A DNA stretch of 13,076 bases from assembly GCA_929200485.1 (NCBI GenBank), contig CAKMZU010000013.1, positions 5,767-18,842 on the forward strand, in the 5' to 3' direction. Of the stretch, positions 1 through 7,999 are shown piece by piece. Below the pieces are notes generated by a model. That model worked only from the letters and a program-made list of their open reading frames with translations. It had not been told where the DNA came from and made no database searches. The translations under genes and the position numbers were made by a program. Numbering within the stretch: position 1 is the stretch's first letter; each line of letters begins with the position of its first letter. Source of the DNA: an uncultured Gammaproteobacteria bacterium. GTDB taxonomy: Bacteria; Pseudomonadota; Gammaproteobacteria; Pseudomonadales; DT-91.

Positions 1-1608
1 GTAGATAAGGGAGAGGTTAAAGACAATATTCGTGTTTACCTGGACTCACTGAAAAAAAATAAAACCCTTGAGGATTATCAAATTCAGAGCTTGGTAAAAG
101 AAGCCACACGAGCCTTTGGCTATTACCACACCTCAGCAAGCGTTAGTCAAACCAAACCTAAAAGCTACTCGATTAACGTCCAGCTTGGCAGTCGTATGAT
201 AATCAAGACGGCAAATGTGGTGATTAAAGGCGATGCGAGTGACAATAAATCGTTTAAGCAGGCTGTGACAGACAGCGGGATACATCCCAATGCGCCACTG
301 GATCACGGCAGTTATGAGGCGCTCAAATCAAACTTTGCCAGTTTGGCATTAAAACAGGGTTTTTTTGATGCCAAAATGGAAAAATCAGAGCTTTTGGTAG
401 ACCCTAAAACAAATGCTGCGTTCATTACTATTATCTTTGATAGTGGTAAGCGCTATTATTTTGGTCAGACAAGCTTTGAGGGCAGTCAGATCAACGTCAA
501 AAAACTCTATACCGTTATTCCTTATAAACAGGGTGATCCCTATCTAGCCAAAAACATAGGTTTACTGAATCAACGGTTAGCCAATACCGGTTGGTATTCA
601 TCGGTTTATGCAGGTGCCGACACAGAGAAAAGTGAAAACTATCAGGTGCCAGTGAATGTACTCGTGGTTCCTGCCGTTAAAAACAAGATGGAAGCGGGGG
701 TAGGCTATACCACCAATCATGGGCCTAGAGTGAAGTTGAAATGGCGAAAGCCGTGGATCAATTCCGCAGGGCACAGCTTCAATATGCAAACGGAAATTTC
801 CCAGTATGAACCAACGGTGCAGTTTGCTTATAAAATGCCATTGAAGAATGTGTTGGATGATTATTATCGATTTAACGGTGCGATTCGTTATGTTGATACG
901 CATGATACCTTGGCGACAGATATGTGGGCAGGCGCTGAGCGACACTGGCGTGTGGGGATATGGGATCAAGCGGTATTTTTTCGATGGTTGTATGAGGATT
1001 ATAAACAAGGGAGTTTTGAAAGCGGTGTCGCTAATTTGGGCTTGGTGGGGATAAAATATTCGCATGCATATTTTTCACCCGGTGCTGTGCCTAAAAATGC
1101 TCAAAAGTCATTTTTTTCTATTGGCTATACTGACACGTTTTTAGGTGCCAATGATGGCCTTTGGGCAATCAAGGCAAGGCAAGGATGGATTAGAACTTTT
1201 GCGCCAAAGCATCGAGGCGTAATAAAACTTGCCGCTGAGGGAAATATCACCGATAAAATAACCACTGTTCCTCCTGCTATGCGCTTTTTCATTGGTGGGG
1301 ATAATTCACTCCGAGGCTATCGCTACCAAAGCGTTTCGCCTGTTGATAGCACAGGGAAACAAGTGGGTGGCCAATATATGGCAACGGCTTCAGCCGAATA
1401 TCAGTATAAGTTGGTTGGCAATTGGTGGGGCGCGGTATTTTATGATTATGGTTCGTCCTGGGTGAGTGAGCCGGTATGGGTTAGAGGTATTGGTGGCGGG
1501 ATTCGATGGGCCTCACCTGTTGGCTCGATTCGATTGGATGTCGGCTGGGGGCTTGATAGAGAAGGCACACCCTTTGAAATCCATTTCGCATTGGGGCCCG
1601 AGCTATGA
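1..1608 (+). CDS. tamA: TamA, outer-membrane component of the translocation and assembly module (5' partial)
   Basis: Omp85/BamA-superfamily outer-membrane protein that works with TamB in inserting or assembling outer-membrane proteins and in envelope homeostasis. The frame is open from base 1, so the signal peptide and first part of POTRA1 lie outside the window; 535 codons are present, against a usual full length of about 570-580 residues. The first codons read VDKGEVKDNIRVYLDSL, typical of the start of the TamA POTRA region. Fragment residues 1 to about 230 are POTRA repeats and the rest is a 16-strand barrel. The conserved loop-6 motif is visible as GGDNSLRGYRY, with RGY at fragment residues 438-440 (bases 1312-1320), and the protein ends in FALGPEL, the typical TamA C-terminal beta-signal. 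The stop overlaps the tamB start by 4 bp (ATGA), so the two are co-translated. A TTG at base 91 is not the real start. Identification is secure. Confidence 0.95.
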   Translation, partial: VDKGEVKDNIRVYLDSLKKNKTLEDYQIQSLVKEATRAFGYYHTSASVSQTKPKSYSINVQLGSRMIIKTANVVIKGDASDNKSFKQAVTDSGIHPNAPLDHGSYEALKSNFASLALKQGFFDAKMEKSELLVDPKTNAAFITIIFDSGKRYYFGQTSFEGSQINVKKLYTVIPYKQGDPYLAKNIGLLNQRLANTGWYSSVYAGADTEKSENYQVPVNVLVVPAVKNKMEAGVGYTTNHGPRVKLKWRKPWINSAGHSFNMQTEISQYEPTVQFAYKMPLKNVLDDYYRFNGAIRYVDTHDTLATDMWAGAERHWRVGIWDQAVFFRWLYEDYKQGSFESGVANLGLVGIKYSHAYFSPGAVPKNAQKSFFSIGYTDTFLGANDGLWAIKARQGWIRTFAPKHRGVIKLAAEGNITDKITTVPPAMRFFIGGDNSLRGYRYQSVSPVDSTGKQVGGQYMATASAEYQYKLVGNWWGAVFYDYGSSWVSEPVWVRGIGGGIRWASPVGSIRLDVGWGLDREGTPFEIHFALGPEL

Positions 1609-4600
1609 AAAGTCGAGCGTTGGGGCTAGTTAAATGGATGGCATTAACCTTGGTGTTGTTGGTTGGTGTAGCGCTTTCCATCACTTATTGGGTGCTGGCA
1701 ACCGAGCGAGGCTTTAAGACGGCTATTGAAATCGCTGAGAAATGCATTTCCGGATTTACCGTTGTTCAAACGCGCGGTGATTTATTTGATGGCGTTGAGA
1801 TTGTTGATCTACGATTTGACAGTCAAAACCTATCGATACATCTAAAACAGGCGGAAACTCAAATTCAGTGGCAATCGTTATTATCCTTTGTTATTCCCAG
1901 CTTAAGGGTTGAAGGGTTATCGGTAAGGAGTGCTGGTCAGTCAGAATCACCACCACCGCCATCTTCTGAGGAGACGCTCTCAAGGATCCATTTGCCGATT
2001 GATATTCAGGTGCAGGACATTCGTCTGGATGAGCTAACTATTGATGCCAGTGGTAATCAGTTTAGTATGGAGAAACTTACTGCTGGATTGCAGTTTTCAG
2101 GGAGCTTGCTTACGCTATCGCCAGCCGTTGTCTCTGGCGTTATATTACGACTTGCCGAAAAAGCTGAACCTCCAAAGCAGCCAGCTAATCATCCTACGCA
2201 GTTTCCGCATCAAGTTGACCCCATCCAAATTTCGTTGAAAACTATTGTTTCTCCTGTTGATATCATGGTTGAGCAGTTAGATGTGTTGAATTTGTTTATC
2301 CCTCAGCAGGCATTCGATGTAGAGCATCTACTGATGAAAGCCAAAGTGGTCAAGAGTGAATTAAGTCTACAAACGCTTGATGCCAAGACCAATAAAGGGG
2401 ATCTTGAAGTAACAGGCTCAGCAAGTCTGGTAGATGACTACCCATTGGATGTGCACTTAAAAATTGATGCCCTAACGAAGTTAGGAAAAAATCAACATAT
2501 AGCATTTAATGCAACAGGTTCTTTAGCTGATCTTACGTTGACGGGGCAGCTATCGGGTTTGTCGGAGGCGGATTTTACAGCGAAGTGTCAGGTGTTAAAA
2601 GAAAATGTACCTTTCTCTCTTCGTTTGGTGAGTCGATATTTTCAATGGCCGTTGGTTGATGAGCCACAAGTAATGCTTGAAGAAAACTTGCTGCTTCTTA
2701 AAGGCACTCTTGCAAATTATCAGCTGAATTATCATGGCAAGCTTAATGGGTCGAATGTGCCTGAAACAGCGATGCTGCTTAAAGCAGCCGGTAATCTAGG
2801 CAATGCAAAAATTGAAACCCTGCAACTGGATGTATTGGATGGCAATATTACTGCCAAAGGGGATGTCAGTTGGTTAGATGGCCTGATTGCAAAGCTTGCG
2901 GTTGAGTTAAGCCATATTAACCCCGAAAAACAATGGCCGGCATTTGAAGGGGTGATACACGGCGACCTGGAGGCGACTTTTGAACAAACGAATGAGGGTG
3001 AACGCAAACTGCATCTTTCACCGGATATTGAGGGCGAGCTAAACAGTTCGCCCTTGTTGGCAAAGGGACAAGTGGGTTTTTTTCAAAGTGATGTAACGAA
3101 CCCTAAACATTTTGTGCTAACGGTTCCGAATCTTGAATTGCTGCATGGAGAAAACCATATCGATGTTAAAGGTGAGCTGAGCGATAAGCTAACCATGTCG
3201 GCCCAGCTGTCATTGCCTGATTTGAAACAAAGCCTTCCAGATGTTGGTGGTAGTGTTCAGGGCCATCTTGAATTGGCGGGTACGACGAGAAAACCTGTGC
3301 TAACGACAGATTTAAGCATTGAAAAATTCACATTGAATGACACAGTTAAACTACAAACGGCTAAAGCCAAGGGTGTTTTGAGTCTGTCGGAATCGGTGAG
3401 ATCAGACTTTCTGCTCTCAGCTCAAGGGTTTTCTTTCGGTCAATTACTATTGACTGAAGTGGTCAGTCGGCTTGATGGGTCACCCTCTCAACATCATTTA
3501 ACAGTAAAAGCGGATGGAGACCCAATAGGTTGGGCATTGGATCTGACAGGCGGTTTTTCAAATAGCATTTGGCAAGGCCAAATAAACAGCAGTAAAGGTA
3601 ACCTCTCGCATATTCCGATCATTCTTGAAAAACCTTTTACGCTAAAACTAGCCAAGGGAGAACTTGATGTTAGCCAGCATTGCTGGAGGGTCAGTACCAG
3701 CCCCTTATGCTTGGTAAGGTCTGCGACTATTGCCAGGAGCGGTCAACTTGCCATGATGTTAAAAGCACTGCCAATTGATGATCTGTCCAAAGAATTATTG
3801 CCGATGGATATGCGCCTTAGTGCTAAGCTCAATGCCAATGTCGATGTGTCGTGGCAGGAAAATAAATTACCCACAATAAAAGGCCAAATATCAATACCAC
3901 AAGGCGGCGTGAGTCAGCAAGTACAAGATGGGGAGGTCGCTATTGGTTGGCATAAGATTGATGTACGTGTTGACGGTGATGACGGTCATTATAAAAGCCA
4001 TGCCCGTATTGATTTTACTGATGATGCCAACTTCAATGCTAATCTCGCCTACGAACAAAAAGCAGAGGGTGGTGTTATCGATGGCGATATTCAATTAAAC
4101 CGGATGAATTTGAAGAAGCTTGAAGGTCTGATTCCCTTTTATCAAACATTTAATGGCTTTTTGAATGGCCAGGTAAAAATTGCCGGAGCTGTCACAACAC
4201 CTAAGATCACAGGCCAGGTTAAGGTGACTGATATTGTTGCAACAGGACCGGAAGCGCCAGTGCAATTCAAGCGCGGCGATGCCACTTTAACGTTTAATGA
4301 AAATAAAGCGAATTTATCGGTGAACCTTGTCAATCAAGGTACGCCGTTACGCATTGCTGCAGATGCCCAGTGGCAGGGTGAAAAACAATGGGCGTTAAAT
4401 GCCAGTGTAAATAGTGAGAATATTCAGGTGAAGAAAACGCCTGTCTCCATGATGAAAGTGGTACCCAATATTCAATTTTCGGCAACGCAGCTTGGGGCTA
4501 TGCTTAAAGGGCAAATTGATGTGCCGGAGGCCTTAATCAAGGTGAAAAAACTCCCAGCTTCGGCGGTGACGGTTTCTCAAGATGAGGTCTTGGTATCGAA

Positions 4601-5390
4601 GAAAAAAGAGGATCATAAACCAATCACTTATCCCATTGACAGTCAGCTGTTGTTGAATATTGGGGATAAAGTCATGATTGACGCCTTGGGATTGCAAGCG
4701 CACTTGACGGGTAAACTGTTTTTGAAAATGAAAGACGGGCAGCCACAGATTTTTGGCGACTTGTTTATTGAAAAGGGAACCTATAAAGCCTTCGCTCAAA
4801 ATTTAATTATCCAACGGGGTCGAATTTTATTTAATGGCCCACCGGATTTACCTTATCTTTCTATACGAGCTATTCGCGACCCTAAATCCATTAAAGATGA
4901 TGTCATAGCCGGTGTGGAAGTTTCAGGGCCGGCAGATCAGCCTGTCATTGAGTTTTTCTCGGATCCGAGTATGCCTCAACAAAATATTATTTCTTACATT
5001 TTAACGGGTAAGGATATTGATGAAGATCTTGATGCCAACTCAGCGATGACCATTATGTTTATCGGTATGGGATTATCGCGCAGCAATAAAATGGTAGGCG
5101 ATATAGGTGAAGCGGTAGGGATTAAAGATTTATCCCTTGGTGCTGAAGGTGGTGGTGATGAGTCGCAGGTGACGGTGAGCGGGTATATTGCACCTAATCT
5201 ACAAGTCAAATACGGCGTGGGTGTATTTCAGGCGATTACCGAATTCACCGTTCGGTACGAATTGTTAAAAAATCTATTTCTTGAAGCAGTCTCTAGCAGC
5301 GAAGATAGCTCGTTAGATCTGCTGTATCAGTTTAGCTTTGGGGGTAGGCCCCGAAAGTCGGCAGCCACCCAAAAGTCGCCAGCAAGCTGA
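1605..5390 (+). CDS. tamB: TamB, inner-membrane-anchored, periplasm-spanning translocation and assembly module protein
   Basis: AsmA-like/RBG protein of 1261 residues, the usual TamB size (E. coli about 1259). Residues 9-31 form an uncleaved signal anchor; the rest is a long run of short amphipathic beta-strands forming the periplasmic hydrophobic groove used to move lipids or assist outer-membrane assembly. A Pro-rich linker (SPPPPSS) lies near residue 115. The conserved TamB (DUF490) domain spans about residues 880-1245 and contains the typical glycine-rich repeated strands and the terminal LDLLYQFSF signature. The start ATG overlaps the tamA stop (ATGA). There is no clear Shine-Dalgarno, which fits translational coupling. 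Most family members stop directly after the final aromatic strand; this one continues for 16 polar or basic residues (GGRPRKSAATQKSPAS), and nearly all of that tail lies antisense to the end of the convergent permease gene. There is no room for a dedicated terminator between the two genes. Confidence 0.95.
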   Translation: MKSRALGLVKWMALTLVLLVGVALSITYWVLATERGFKTAIEIAEKCISGFTVVQTRGDLFDGVEIVDLRFDSQNLSIHLKQAETQIQWQSLLSFVIPSLRVEGLSVRSAGQSESPPPPSSEETLSRIHLPIDIQVQDIRLDELTIDASGNQFSMEKLTAGLQFSGSLLTLSPAVVSGVILRLAEKAEPPKQPANHPTQFPHQVDPIQISLKTIVSPVDIMVEQLDVLNLFIPQQAFDVEHLLMKAKVVKSELSLQTLDAKTNKGDLEVTGSASLVDDYPLDVHLKIDALTKLGKNQHIAFNATGSLADLTLTGQLSGLSEADFTAKCQVLKENVPFSLRLVSRYFQWPLVDEPQVMLEENLLLLKGTLANYQLNYHGKLNGSNVPETAMLLKAAGNLGNAKIETLQLDVLDGNITAKGDVSWLDGLIAKLAVELSHINPEKQWPAFEGVIHGDLEATFEQTNEGERKLHLSPDIEGELNSSPLLAKGQVGFFQSDVTNPKHFVLTVPNLELLHGENHIDVKGELSDKLTMSAQLSLPDLKQSLPDVGGSVQGHLELAGTTRKPVLTTDLSIEKFTLNDTVKLQTAKAKGVLSLSESVRSDFLLSAQGFSFGQLLLTEVVSRLDGSPSQHHLTVKADGDPIGWALDLTGGFSNSIWQGQINSSKGNLSHIPIILEKPFTLKLAKGELDVSQHCWRVSTSPLCLVRSATIARSGQLAMMLKALPIDDLSKELLPMDMRLSAKLNANVDVSWQENKLPTIKGQISIPQGGVSQQVQDGEVAIGWHKIDVRVDGDDGHYKSHARIDFTDDANFNANLAYEQKAEGGVIDGDIQLNRMNLKKLEGLIPFYQTFNGFLNGQVKIAGAVTTPKITGQVKVTDIVATGPEAPVQFKRGDATLTFNENKANLSVNLVNQGTPLRIAADAQWQGEKQWALNASVNSENIQVKKTPVSMMKVVPNIQFSATQLGAMLKGQIDVPEALIKVKKLPASAVTVSQDEVLVSKKKEDHKPITYPIDSQLLLNIGDKVMIDALGLQAHLTGKLFLKMKDGQPQIFGDLFIEKGTYKAFAQNLIIQRGRILFNGPPDLPYLSIRAIRDPKSIKDDVIAGVEVSGPADQPVIEFFSDPSMPQQNIISYILTGKDIDEDLDANSAMTIMFIGMGLSRSNKMVGDIGEAVGIKDLSLGAEGGGDESQVTVSGYIAPNLQVKYGVGVFQAITEFTVRYELLKNLFLEAVSSSEDSSLDLLYQFSFGGRPRKSAATQKSPAS

Positions 5391-6588
5391 GTGCAAAGAT
5401 AAGTATTCCTACAATGAGCAATAAATAGAGTGAAAACATACCGCCAGGCGCTTGGTAGGTTAATGTTGCATTTTGTTGCTTTGCTCTTTTTCGAATTCGA
5501 AATGACATCGCACAAGGAAGCCAAAGTAAAACGATCACTAACATGCCTGCTGCGTAATTGAGTGCTGTCTGAAAGATTTGAGGCTTAAAAATAACTAACA
5601 AAACAGGTATGGAAAAAGTCAAAAGGGTGGCGGTGATCTGGGGGTTGCTTGTCTTTTTTATTGGCTTTAAGTCAAATATATAGTCTTTTAATGACAGTGT
5701 GATGCCTAAAAATGAAGTAATTAACGCAAGATTTGAAAAAATATTCATCAAAGACTTTGTGATGTCATGTGATTGAACCTGTCCAATAAAATCAAAAAAA
5801 TTAGCAACGTTATCGCCACCGGTCGATGAAAGAAAATCATGAAAACTATTGTCACCAAATCGTGGAATTGACGCCAGTGTGGTTAATAACCACAAGAAAA
5901 AAACCAACAATGAGATAAAACTGCCGATAAAAATGGCCTTTTTCATTTCAGTCACATCTTTTTCAAGATAAATATAAAGTGTGGGTAAAATGAGCTGGTA
6001 ACCAAAAATCAGAAAAATGATAGGGATAACGCCAAATATAAAAGGTGAGTTATCTTTCATATCAAGCAAGTAACTGACTTTGATCGCAGGCAAAAAGAAC
6101 CAGATAATGCATAGAAATAACAAGCCTTTGGTTAACATAATGTAGCGGTTTACAAAGTCTGTGGTTCTTGCTCCCTGATAGACGATAAAACCAAGAATAA
6201 GCGTGAACATGACACTGCATATCCAATCGGATAATGGAGTTCCAAGCTTCATCAACAACAATTGAAAAATACTGCTGCCACCGCTTAAGTAGGCTGCGGT
6301 TATTGAGTACATCAAGGTAATGTATGACACCAGAAATAACGCTTCACCGGATTTTCCCAATGTGGCTCTGCAAATAGAATCAAAATGGCCGTCCACTTTA
6401 GCTGTTGTTGCTACTAATGCTTCAAGGATGACTAAGGATGAAAGCGCCGTAATAAAATAACTGATAATAAGTAAAACAACGGTGGGTACAAAGCCTAACC
6501 CTGCTGCGGTTAATGGTAATGCAAGTAATCCTGCGCCTATAGTTGTGCCGCATAGAATGAAGATACTGCCGAGTGTTTTTGATTGCAT
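5332..6588 (-). CDS. Aromatic amino-acid permease of the HAAAP family (TyrP/Mtr-like)
   Basis: Inner-membrane proton-coupled importer of tyrosine, tryptophan or a related aromatic amino acid (Trp_Tyr_perm family). The 418 residues contain about 11 hydrophobic segments. The N-terminus (TLGSIFILCGTTIGAGLLALP, residues 5-25) is the family hallmark, including the unwound GTTIGAG substrate and ion loop of TM1. The C-terminus FGWLPTFG resembles the conserved xLLPxxG ending of TyrP-type proteins. The ATG is chosen because family homology begins within five residues of it; upstream mRNA shows no good Shine-Dalgarno (it reads CCTCC-like rather than AGGAGG), so translation may be weak or controlled. 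The gene is monocistronic, converges on tamB and overlaps its last 59 bp. A likely promoter with an extended -10 lies about 120 bp upstream and an FNR-like box about 225 bp upstream. Specificity (Tyr versus Trp) cannot be decided from sequence, so no symbol is given. Confidence 0.9.
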   Translation of the reverse strand: MQSKTLGSIFILCGTTIGAGLLALPLTAAGLGFVPTVVLLIISYFITALSSLVILEALVATTAKVDGHFDSICRATLGKSGEALFLVSYITLMYSITAAYLSGGSSIFQLLLMKLGTPLSDWICSVMFTLILGFIVYQGARTTDFVNRYIMLTKGLLFLCIIWFFLPAIKVSYLLDMKDNSPFIFGVIPIIFLIFGYQLILPTLYIYLEKDVTEMKKAIFIGSFISLLVFFLWLLTTLASIPRFGDNSFHDFLSSTGGDNVANFFDFIGQVQSHDITKSLMNIFSNLALITSFLGITLSLKDYIFDLKPIKKTSNPQITATLLTFSIPVLLVIFKPQIFQTALNYAAGMLVIVLLWLPCAMSFRIRKRAKQQNATLTYQAPGGMFSLYLLLIVGILIFALSLLATFGWLPTFGAYPQS

Positions 6589-6709
6589 AGGGTTAAATTA
6601 AAAATGGAGGAATTGAGCCTGAGGTGGATAGAATAAGTATGATTCCACTGGAGCGTTGACAACATTAAATAGTATAGACGGAATTTTTGATAAAAGGTTC
6701 AGGGATAAA

Positions 6710-6718
6710 ATTATAACA
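6710..6718 (-). promoter_or_regulatory. Extended -10 promoter element for the permease
   Basis: Read on the minus strand this is TGTTATAAT, a perfect extended -10 (TGn followed by consensus TATAAT). There is no good -35 at 17 bp (CACTAA), as is usual for extended -10 promoters. Predicted transcription start is near 6703, giving a leader of about 115 nt before the permease ATG. The AT-rich background makes chance matches possible. Confidence 0.5.
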
Positions 6719-6810
6719 ACAATTTCAAAGGGTTAGTGCGGTCGAAAAAGAATGGGTCTGTGGGTTGAATACTGGTTTGATAAGTTTTATTGATTTTGCA
6801 AAAAATTTAA

Positions 6811-6824
6811 TTGATATTGATCAA
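6811..6824. promoter_or_regulatory. FNR/ANR-like binding site
   Basis: The sequence TTGAT-ATTG-ATCAA matches the FNR/ANR consensus TTGAT-N4-ATCAA at all ten defined positions. It lies about 225 bp upstream of the permease start and about 110 bp upstream of the extended -10 start site. A second possible minus-strand -10 (TAAAAC, 6789-6784) would place the box near -41, a class II activating position. No gene begins downstream of it on the plus strand, so the permease is the only obvious target. This is inference from the consensus only. Confidence 0.45.
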
Positions 6825-6981
6825 AGCGAAACGGCTTCAACAGGTAAACCCTGCACTAAAACGCTAAGCAACCGTTTTTTCTCAATTTTATAAATACGGC
6901 CTTAGGAATAGCAGCAAACTAAATGTTGAGTTCTGTCACTGGCATTCTTTTTAGCATAACCAACAAGCGTTATAATTTTAT

Positions 6982-7998
6982 TTAATTGTTTTTAAGAACA
7001 TTTGAACAGGATATACTTTTTACCAAATCCTTATATTGCACTGAGGCAAGATCATACAGACGTATTTGATTGCGCAGTTCACTTCCCTTTACCTCAATAA
7101 AGGATTTACCGAGTTTCACTGCAATGACTTTTGCCTCCCCTAGTAACGTCTTTCCTGTGGCAGTTTCCTGGAAGATAGATACCTTATCACCTCGCTTAAA
7201 TCCCGCTGTTTTTCCAGAAGACAGCTGATAAATATGTTTTTTCCCATCACTAAAATATTTTTCAACGTAGCCTTTAGGTGTTAAAAATTCTATCAGGGAA
7301 TATCCTGAACATTTTATAAGCTTTTCCAGAATGTCTCCCCGGTTTTCTAAATAGTTGTTCTTCGAATCTGGATTATTATTATAGTGAACACATTCTTTGT
7401 GAATATCTAGAGAAAAAGATTTACCCACTTCAACATTAATATGCTTCAATCGCTGCAACTCGGGCAGTGTTAGTACTTCAATTTGTACACCTGCCACCTG
7501 ATCAAATTTACATGTTCCTTTGCGATCTTTACTGCACATGGGACACCATATGGGCGCTGAGTATTTCGATTTGATAGAGGATTGGGTGATGGACGCTTTG
7601 ATATAATAATCAACCTTCTGGTCACCTTGATAATCGAGTTGATGGGAGTTTTTTCTGGCCCTTTCAATCTCTTCGATCAGGTGTTTTGTTTTTTGGTTGT
7701 TCGCTTCTGTGATTTTTATTCCTTTCGCTTTCAGGGGATGAATAACCCCCTCTCTTAAATCTTGATTAAGCGACAGGTTATCTTCGACATCGCTTGTCAC
7801 ATGCCATATAACATTGGTGGCTAAGCCTTTTAATTCTGATGGATGGGGTGGCTGTGCTTCGGGGGAAAGTTGTTGTAACTTTCTTTCTGTCGGCGGTTTA
7901 AATGCTGCTGATTTTTTATCTACTTTTAGACTTGAGCAAGCGGATATAAACAAAAACGCCGGAAGAAAAAAGAAAAACAGAGTAAAACGAGAATACAT
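6982..7998 (-). CDS. Predicted outer-membrane lipoprotein with CxxC-x7-C motif and SH3-like (FlgT_C-like) C-terminal domain
   Basis: I choose the ATG at 7998 (338 residues) over an upstream ATG at 8034 because AAAGGAA (8005-8011) lies 7-8 nt before it and the signal peptide then has normal length. Residues 1-20 form a hydrophobic signal with four consecutive Phe, ending in the lipobox ISA-C21; Ser at +2 predicts sorting to the outer membrane. Residues about 55-225 look like an alpha/beta domain of the TolB-N/FlgO/CsgG type (DYYIKASI, VQIEVLTL). It contains WCPMC-SKDRKGT-C (C152, C155, C163), possibly for metal binding or disulfides, plus C203, C230 and C331. Residues about 255-320 (SGKTAGFKRGDKVSIF and following strands) resemble the small beta-barrel of flagellar FlgT C-termini. 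The gene follows the LPP20-like gene by one base, so they form an operon. Function is unknown; a link to flagellar basal-body or envelope assembly is only an architectural inference. Confidence 0.75.
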   Translation of the reverse strand: MYSRFTLFFFFLPAFLFISACSSLKVDKKSAAFKPPTERKLQQLSPEAQPPHPSELKGLATNVIWHVTSDVEDNLSLNQDLREGVIHPLKAKGIKITEANNQKTKHLIEEIERARKNSHQLDYQGDQKVDYYIKASITQSSIKSKYSAPIWCPMCSKDRKGTCKFDQVAGVQIEVLTLPELQRLKHINVEVGKSFSLDIHKECVHYNNNPDSKNNYLENRGDILEKLIKCSGYSLIEFLTPKGYVEKYFSDGKKHIYQLSSGKTAGFKRGDKVSIFQETATGKTLLGEAKVIAVKLGKSFIEVKGSELRNQIRLYDLASVQYKDLVKSISCSNVLKNN

Positions 7999-7999
7999 A

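Larger units (their letters stand above)
6589..6981. other. Intergenic regulatory region between the permease and lipoprotein genes
   Basis: This 393-bp stretch carries no supportable gene; its open frames are at most about 14 codons from an ATG. It holds the permease promoter and the FNR-like box described separately. A small A/T-stemmed inverted repeat (AAAACG / CGTTTT, 6858-6878) is followed by Ts on the plus strand, and another weak one (ATAAC / GTTAT) near 6957-6975 is followed by a T-rich run. Either could help end the lipoprotein transcript, but neither is GC-rich enough to call as a terminator. Confidence 0.5.

Noticed and set aside
598..1065. A 155-codon minus-strand frame inside tamA
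   Set aside because: It lies wholly antisense to well-conserved TamA barrel sequence, and its translation has a random, Ile/His-rich look without domains.
6858..6880. Possible terminator hairpin AAAACG / CGTTTT followed by Ts
   Set aside because: The stem is almost all A-T and only 6 bp; too weak to call as an intrinsic terminator.
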